This document shows positions 58,590-64,000 of a DNA stretch of 64,000 nucleotides, piece after piece. The notes beneath the pieces are model-generated. The model was not told the DNA's origin and did not search any database. It was given only the letters and a program-made list of their open reading frames with translations. Origin of the DNA: Pseudomonas syringae (GTDB lineage Bacteria > Pseudomonadota > Gammaproteobacteria > Pseudomonadales > Pseudomonadaceae); assembly GCF_001698815.1 (NCBI RefSeq), contig NZ_LGSI01000033.1:1-64000 (forward strand), written 5' to 3'. Position 1 is the stretch's first letter. Each line of letters starts with the position of its first letter. Made by a program: the position numbers and the translations under genes.

Positions 58590-59207
58590 ATGGGCGTGAC
58601 CAACCGGTTGGCCTGTTACTCCGACCCCGCCGACCACTATTCCCATCGCGTGCGCATAGTGCTCGCCGAGAAAGGTGTCAGCGCCGAGATCATTGATGTT
58701 GTTGCGGGTCGTCATCCGCCGAAGTTGATCGAGGTGAACCCGTACGGCAGCGTTCCAACCCTGGTCGATCGCGACCTGGCGTTGTACGAGTCGACGGTGG
58801 TAATGGAATATCTGGATGAGCGTTACCCGCATCCGCCGCTGCTGCCGGTTTATCCGGTGGCACGTGCCAACAGCCGCCTGCTGATCCATCGGATCCAGCG
58901 TGACTGGTGCGCGCTGGTGGATCTGATTCTGGATTCGCGCAGCAAGGAAACGGCCCGCGTTCAGGCGCGTAAAGAGCTGCGCGAGAGCCTGACCGGGGTT
59001 TCGCCGTTGTTCGCGGAAAAAGCTTTTTTCCTGAGTGACGAGCAAAGTCTGGTTGATTGCTGTCTATTGCCCATACTCTGGCGTTTACCCGTCCTGGGTA
59101 TTGAGTTGCCGCGGCCTGCCAAGCCGCTGCTTGATTATATGGAGCGCCAGTTTGCGCGTGAGGCATTTCAGGCGAGTCTGTCTGGTGTTGAGCGTGACAT
59201 GCGCTAA
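58590..59207 (+). CDS. sspA: Stringent starvation protein A
   Basis: SspA is a glutathione-S-transferase-fold protein that binds RNA polymerase and tunes stationary-phase and virulence genes. The 205 residues have an N-terminal thioredoxin-like domain ([55 protein letters not shown]) and a helical C-terminal domain. The classical glutathione-binding site is not conserved, as expected for SspA. sspB follows after 17 bases. Confidence 0.97.
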   Translation: MGVTNRLACYSDPADHYSHRVRIVLAEKGVSAEIIDVVAGRHPPKLIEVNPYGSVPTLVDRDLALYESTVVMEYLDERYPHPPLLPVYPVARANSRLLIHRIQRDWCALVDLILDSRSKETARVQARKELRESLTGVSPLFAEKAFFLSDEQSLVDCCLLPILWRLPVLGIELPRPAKPLLDYMERQFAREAFQASLSGVERDMR

Positions 59208-59224
59208 GGCTTAAGGAGCCGTTG

Positions 59225-59638
59225 ATGAACTCCAGTCGCCCTTATCTGATTCGTGCTCTTTATGAGTGGATCGTCGATAACGATTGCACCCCGCATATGC
59301 TGGTCAATGCGGAATACCCATCGGTTCAGGTCCCTCAGGGGTTTGCCAACGATGGGCAGATTGTCCTGAACGTTTCACCGTCCGCCGTGCGTCATTTGCA
59401 CATGGATAACGAAGCGGTCAGCTTTGAGGGTCGCTTCGGCGGCGTGCCGCACACCCTGTACGTCCCTGTGGCGGCGATTCTGGGCATTTACGCTCGGGAG
59501 AACGGCCAAGGTATGGTTTTCGATCTGGAGCCTCCCTTCGAGGATGATGACGAGATCGAGCAGGATGATGACAGTCCGCCACCGGAAACCGAGCCACCGC
59601 GCCCTAGCGGTCGGCCGAGCCTGAAAGTGGTGAAATAA
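59225..59638 (+). CDS. sspB: ClpXP adaptor SspB
   Basis: SspB recognises ssrA-tagged proteins and hands them to ClpXP. The 137 residues contain the SspB core (YLIRALYEWIVDNDCTPHMLV, VLNVSPSAVRHLHMDN, EGRFGGVPHTLYVPVAAILGIYARENGQGM), an acidic flexible linker (DDDEIEQDDD) and the ClpX-docking C-terminus RPSLKVVK. ATG 59225 is chosen over TTG 59222. A terminator follows. Confidence 0.96.
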   Translation: MNSSRPYLIRALYEWIVDNDCTPHMLVNAEYPSVQVPQGFANDGQIVLNVSPSAVRHLHMDNEAVSFEGRFGGVPHTLYVPVAAILGIYARENGQGMVFDLEPPFEDDDEIEQDDDSPPPETEPPRPSGRPSLKVVK

Positions 59639-59640
59639 AA

Positions 59641-59669
59641 AAAGGCGATCCCTCGGGATCGCCTTTTTC
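59641..59669 (+). terminator. Intrinsic terminator of sspA-sspB
   Basis: AAGGCGATCC and GGATCGCCTT pair around CTCG and are followed by T residues, just after the sspB stop. Confidence 0.9.
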
Positions 59670-59681
59670 ATGGAAGCCGCC

Positions 59682-59743
59682 TTCCCGGACAAGTCCGGTC
59701 CTACCGAATCTGTGCAAATCGGTAGGAGGGGACTTGTCCCCGA
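59682..59743. repeat. REP-type inverted pair, GGACAAGTCC family
   Basis: TTCCCGGACAAGTCCGGTCC on the left and GGAGGGGACTTGTCCCCGA on the right match the tandem copies at 1-71 and 110-180, differing mainly in the middle loop. It lies between sspB and the convergent dolP. Confidence 0.82.
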
Positions 59744-59779
59744 ATGCTCAATCGGCCTCGGCTAAAAATGCGGCAAATA

Positions 59780-60978
<1,199 letters not shown>

Positions 60979-61108
60979 CTAGTCGGGCGCTGACCAGAAG
61001 ATTCTGGAGGCTTCCCGGCACACATCTGTGCAGCCCGCAAATCGAAGAGCGAAATCGGTATTGGGTGTGCGGTACGTGTTTCAGGGTCGGCATTGCGGGC
61101 ATTGCAAC

Positions 61109-61480
61109 TCAGCTGTCGAACGCGCTTTTAAGCCAGTTCAGAGGAGCGCCGGAGCCCGGTTGTCCCTCGATGGCCACCACGTCGAAACGGCAGGGTGCAT
61201 CCCCCCAGCGAGTGTCGTCCTGCAAAAACAGCTGTGCCGCCAGAATGACTTTTTGCTGCTTGCGAAAATCCACACTGTGCAACGCTCCGCCCCAGCCGGA
61301 ATGGCGCCGGTAGCGAACTTCGACGAATACTACTGTATCTCCGTCGAGCATGACCAGATCGAGCTCGCCACGTTTACATAACCAGTTTTGTGCAATCAGC
61401 TGCATTCCCTGCTGCTGTAAATACAGCAGGGCGCTGGCCTCAGCCTCGCGCCCTGCTTGCTTGCCGGTGTCACGTTGCAT
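61109..61480 (-). CDS. yraN: YraN family protein (UPF0102, nuclease-like)
   Basis: This 123-residue protein belongs to UPF0102, which has an Holliday-junction-resolvase-like nuclease fold. The core residues appear in QNWLCKRGELDLVMLDGDTVVFVEVRYRRHSGWGGALHSVDFRKQQKVI, giving the Glu/Asp/Glu of a PD-(D/E)xK-type site. Its biochemical role is unknown. The start overlaps the lpoA stop by one base, and 160 bases separate it from the next gene. Confidence 0.88.
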   Translation of the reverse strand: MQRDTGKQAGREAEASALLYLQQQGMQLIAQNWLCKRGELDLVMLDGDTVVFVEVRYRRHSGWGGALHSVDFRKQQKVILAAQLFLQDDTRWGDAPCRFDVVAIEGQPGSGAPLNWLKSAFDS

Positions 61481-63294
61481 CAGGGCGCAGTGTCCGGCAG
61501 GCGCTGGATTTTGCCGTCAACGAACTCGGCCCAGGGCAATTGACGTTCAATACGACGGCCCGGGTTCATGCTCAGGCTGCCGGAGAGGCCGTCGATGCGG
61601 CTTTCAGGCAGGGTCTTGAGTTGGCCCAGGCGAGGCGCCAGGCGATAAGCGTCGACACCCATTGCGTAGAGACGGCCCAGACTGCCGGCAGCTTGCGGCC
61701 ATTGCGCGATCACTTGCTGGCGCAACGGGTCATTGGCGTTAAGCAACCAAGGGGTTTCACAGAAACGCACGCCGTTGAGGTCCATGTACTGCGCCTGATC
61801 GTTGCTGTTGGTGAACAGGTGCGAAGTGGCGTAGACCGGAACGTCGCCAGCGTACTGGAAGACCATGGTTGGCTTGATCTGCTGGGCTTGTTGCGGCGTG
61901 GCGGCGAGGAACATGAAATCAATGTCCTGGCGGCGCGACGGTTGCGCAGCGACATCGGTACCTACTGTGCTTTGCAGACGTTTGGCGCGACCTTCGCTAT
62001 TGCGCAGCTGGAACAGTTCGGCGACTTGCTGGGCAAGCGCAACCGGCTGATCAACGTGTTCGGCAGCAATCAATGTGCCGCCCTTTGCCTGCCAGCTCTG
62101 ACGGAAAGCTTCCAGTACACGGTCGCCCCATTCGCCTTTGGGCACCATGGCGACCGCGCTGCGCTTGCCGTCAGCCCAGGCACGACGAGCCACTTCACGA
62201 GCTTCGTCTTCTGCAGAGAGGCCGAACTGGAACAGTTGCGGCGGGCCTTCAGCACCAGCGTCGCTGTAATTCAGCGCCAGGGTGGTGATTGGCAATTGCT
62301 CGCGGCCGTTGAGTTGCTTGACCAGTGGTTTTTCCAACGGACCGACCACCAATTGCACGCCAGCGGCTTTGGCCTGGCGGTAGAACTCGTCCATGGACGT
62401 CAGGCGCGAGCTGTCGAAAACTTGAATCGAAGGCGGGTTCTGACCGGCTTGTTGCGCCTGGTAATGCGCGGCCATGAAGCCTTCGCGCAATGCCTTGGCA
62501 ACTGCAGCCAGCGGGCCTTCCTGGGGCAGAAGCAGGGCGATTTTGGTCAGCGGTTCGCTGGTCAGTGCGCGCAGTTGCGCCAGGGTGGTCGGCAGCTGCA
62601 CGGCCGCCGGATGTTTCGGATTCTGCGCTTTCCAGCTGTCGATGGCAGCCTGTTGCTGTTCCAGCGTGCCGGCACCTTTGACGGCGCGCGCCAGACTCAG
62701 CCAGCCACCGACGTCATCGTTTGCGGTGCTTTGCAGTTGCTCAGGCGGCAGCGCGGCAACCAATGCCCAGATGGCATCGTTGTTGGCGCTCAGCTCGGCG
62801 CCTTGCAGCAGCGGGCCGACGAAGACACGTTCGCTGATCGCGGCCATGGTCTGGCCGTCAGCTTCCAGTGCCCGTGCCCGGACCGTGTGGGTGCGCACTT
62901 GCTGCTCGACGGACAACTCGCCAAGGCGTTGCAGGCTTGGGTGGTTCAACGCGGTCAGCGCAGCCTTGGGCTGGTTGCGGCCCATCGCCAGTTCAGCGGC
63001 CAATGTACTGGCGTAAACCTGTTGGCCCGGCTTGAGCAGTTCCAGCTTTACCTGCGCGAGAATCTGCGCGGCGCGACCTGGATCATTCTGCCGGCTGGCC
63101 AGATCCGCCGCGCTGAGTCTCAGCAAGGCAGCCTGGTCCGGAGTTTTCGCCTGTGCAGCCTGGTCGAGCAATTGCTCGATACTGGCATCAGGGGTACGTG
63201 GAAGTTCGCCAAGGCTGGACGAAGGCGAGCTGGCACAAGCCGCCAACAGGGCAGCGAGGCAGAGGGCAGAGAACAGCCGCAGGCAAGCGATCAT
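61480..63294 (-). CDS. lpoA: Penicillin-binding protein activator LpoA
   Basis: LpoA is an outer-membrane lipoprotein that reaches through the periplasm to activate PBP1A. The 604-residue precursor has a lipobox (LLAAC, Cys about 18), an N-terminal TPR-like helical domain (about 30-270) and a C-terminal periplasmic-binding-protein-like domain (KIALLLPQEGPLAAVAKALREGFMAAH, VVGPLEKPLVKQL, AAEHVDQPVALAQQVAELF). ATG 63294 is chosen over the upstream open frame to 63351. Divergent from rsmI with about 285 bases between starts. Confidence 0.94.
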   Translation of the reverse strand: MIACLRLFSALCLAALLAACASSPSSSLGELPRTPDASIEQLLDQAAQAKTPDQAALLRLSAADLASRQNDPGRAAQILAQVKLELLKPGQQVYASTLAAELAMGRNQPKAALTALNHPSLQRLGELSVEQQVRTHTVRARALEADGQTMAAISERVFVGPLLQGAELSANNDAIWALVAALPPEQLQSTANDDVGGWLSLARAVKGAGTLEQQQAAIDSWKAQNPKHPAAVQLPTTLAQLRALTSEPLTKIALLLPQEGPLAAVAKALREGFMAAHYQAQQAGQNPPSIQVFDSSRLTSMDEFYRQAKAAGVQLVVGPLEKPLVKQLNGREQLPITTLALNYSDAGAEGPPQLFQFGLSAEDEAREVARRAWADGKRSAVAMVPKGEWGDRVLEAFRQSWQAKGGTLIAAEHVDQPVALAQQVAELFQLRNSEGRAKRLQSTVGTDVAAQPSRRQDIDFMFLAATPQQAQQIKPTMVFQYAGDVPVYATSHLFTNSNDQAQYMDLNGVRFCETPWLLNANDPLRQQVIAQWPQAAGSLGRLYAMGVDAYRLAPRLGQLKTLPESRIDGLSGSLSMNPGRRIERQLPWAEFVDGKIQRLPDTAP

Positions 63295-63578
63295 GTGTAT
63301 GTTCCTGATACTCGAGCAAATTAGCGGGGAATTGTACCCAAGCGCTGGCAAGGGTGCGACGTCGATGGCGTTAAAGCGGTGATATAGATTGCCGAACGGG
63401 CTTTTTAACAGCCAAAGCGGCGGATGTGCGGGTGTTGAAATAGCGAATCGCGATGCATCTCATTAATTTTCCATCCTTTTTCAGGTTCTTCCTTGAGCAC
63501 GCTACCCATGCAGTGGAGTCGTAGTCTGTACAATGCGGACTCTTCACCCATCAAGGGTAACCAAATGAGGTCTGCGCT

Positions 63579-64000
63579 TTGACTGCTGACGTTGCTTCGA
63601 ATTCCGCTGCTGGCTCGCTTTATGTAGTGGCCACGCCTATCGGCAATCTGGATGACATGAGCGTGCGGGCTTTGAAGGTGTTGCGCGACGTGGCCCTGAT
63701 CGCCGCCGAAGATACGCGTCATTCATTGCGACTGATGCAGCACTTCGGCATTCCGACGCCGCTGGCTGCCTGCCACGAGCATAACGAACGCGATGAAGGC
63801 AGTCGTTTCATCGCACGATTGCTGGCCGGCGATGACGTCGCGCTGATTTCCGATGCCGGTACGCCGCTGATCTCCGATCCGGGTTATCACCTGGTTCGCC
63901 AGGCGCGAGCGGCCGGCATCAAGGTGGTTCCGGTACCTGGCGCCTGTGCATTGATTGCGGCGCTGTCTGCAGCCGGTTTGCCGTCAGATCGTTTTATCTT
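63579..64000 (+). CDS. rsmI: 16S rRNA 2'-O-ribose C1402 methyltransferase RsmI (5' part)
   Basis: RsmI methylates C1402 of 16S rRNA in the decoding region. The frame runs off the right end of the window after 140 residues but already shows the tetrapyrrole methylase-like start [48 protein letters not shown] and the [23 protein letters not shown] segment. I use TTG 63579, which follows GAGG at a good distance; no ATG or GTG precedes the conserved start. The 285-base leader to lpoA holds both promoters, and I recognised no other gene in it. Confidence 0.93.
   Translation, partial: MTADVASNSAAGSLYVVATPIGNLDDMSVRALKVLRDVALIAAEDTRHSLRLMQHFGIPTPLAACHEHNERDEGSRFIARLLAGDDVALISDAGTPLISDPGYHLVRQARAAGIKVVPVPGACALIAALSAAGLPSDRFI

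Noticed and set aside
61390..63324. 644-residue open frame antisense to lpoA and yraN
   Set aside because: Shadow of lpoA; no signal peptide, ribosome site or domain, and lpoA is well supported.
63405..63722. 105-residue minus-strand frame between lpoA and rsmI
   Set aside because: Overlaps the start of rsmI and shows no ribosome site or domain; antisense shadow plus leader.

Overview
The window is a gene-dense, roughly 60% G+C stretch of chromosome from a Pseudomonas, most likely a member of the P. fluorescens group. Four things support this: gene order that matches the core Pseudomonas chromosome from gatB to rsmI, the fused CysN-CysC protein, the Fur-linked fagA-fumC-orfX-sodA operon, and many short inverted REP-type repeats between genes. 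It is almost entirely core genome. I see no prophage, integron, CRISPR array, intact insertion sequence, tRNA or rRNA.

Layout. 1-4516: REP repeats, a Tat-exported PhoD phosphatase, an AEC carrier, a CaCA exchanger and a small RlpA-like lipoprotein. 4537-7767 (minus): gatCAB, tRNA amidation. 7976-21337 (mostly plus): mreBCD, maf, rng, yhdP, a nitrilase-family amidase, tldD and pmbA, with yjgA inserted on the opposite strand. 21338-25426: REPs, a Fur-box-like site, then fagA-fumC-orfX-sodA-zip, an iron-sparing and oxidative-stress operon. 25517-26300: yjdM, its terminator, a decayed antitoxin-like remnant and a pentanucleotide repeat. 26300-33397 (minus): kdsD-kdsC-lptC-lptA-lptB, then rpoN-hpf-ptsN-rapZ-ptsO (LPS assembly, sigma-54, nitrogen PTS). 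33689-38372 (plus): mlaFEDCB-ibaG-murA. 38550-41696: hisG-hisD-hisC. 41791-43877: algW (minus) and a Nif3-family gene (plus). 44032-46857: cysD-cysNC. 47086-50828: zapG (minus), a hydrolase, trpS and zapE. 50980-54420: a GlxA-type regulator divergent from an acyl-CoA dehydrogenase, and an aldo/keto reductase. 54667-59638: rplM-rpsI, petABC, sspA-sspB. 59780-63294 (minus): lpoA-yraN-gmhA/diaA-dolP, with the 5' part of rsmI running off the right end.

The common theme is the cell envelope: shape (MreBCD), peptidoglycan precursors and synthase activation (MurA, LpoA), LPS synthesis and transport (KdsC/D, LptABC), phospholipid traffic (YhdP, MlaFEDCB), envelope stress proteolysis (AlgW), division (ZapE, ZapG) and an outer-membrane quality lipoprotein (DolP). 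The rest is translation, histidine and sulfur metabolism, and respiration.

I did not find a convincing new multi-gene system. The best leads are the two uncharacterised members (fagA, orfX) of the Fur/MnSOD operon and its linked ZIP transporter, a DUF1508-like duplicated extension on TrpS, a probable ATT start codon for mreC, an unusual start for the CaCA exchanger, and several families of paired inverted REP elements, including an exact 71-bp tandem duplication at the left edge.
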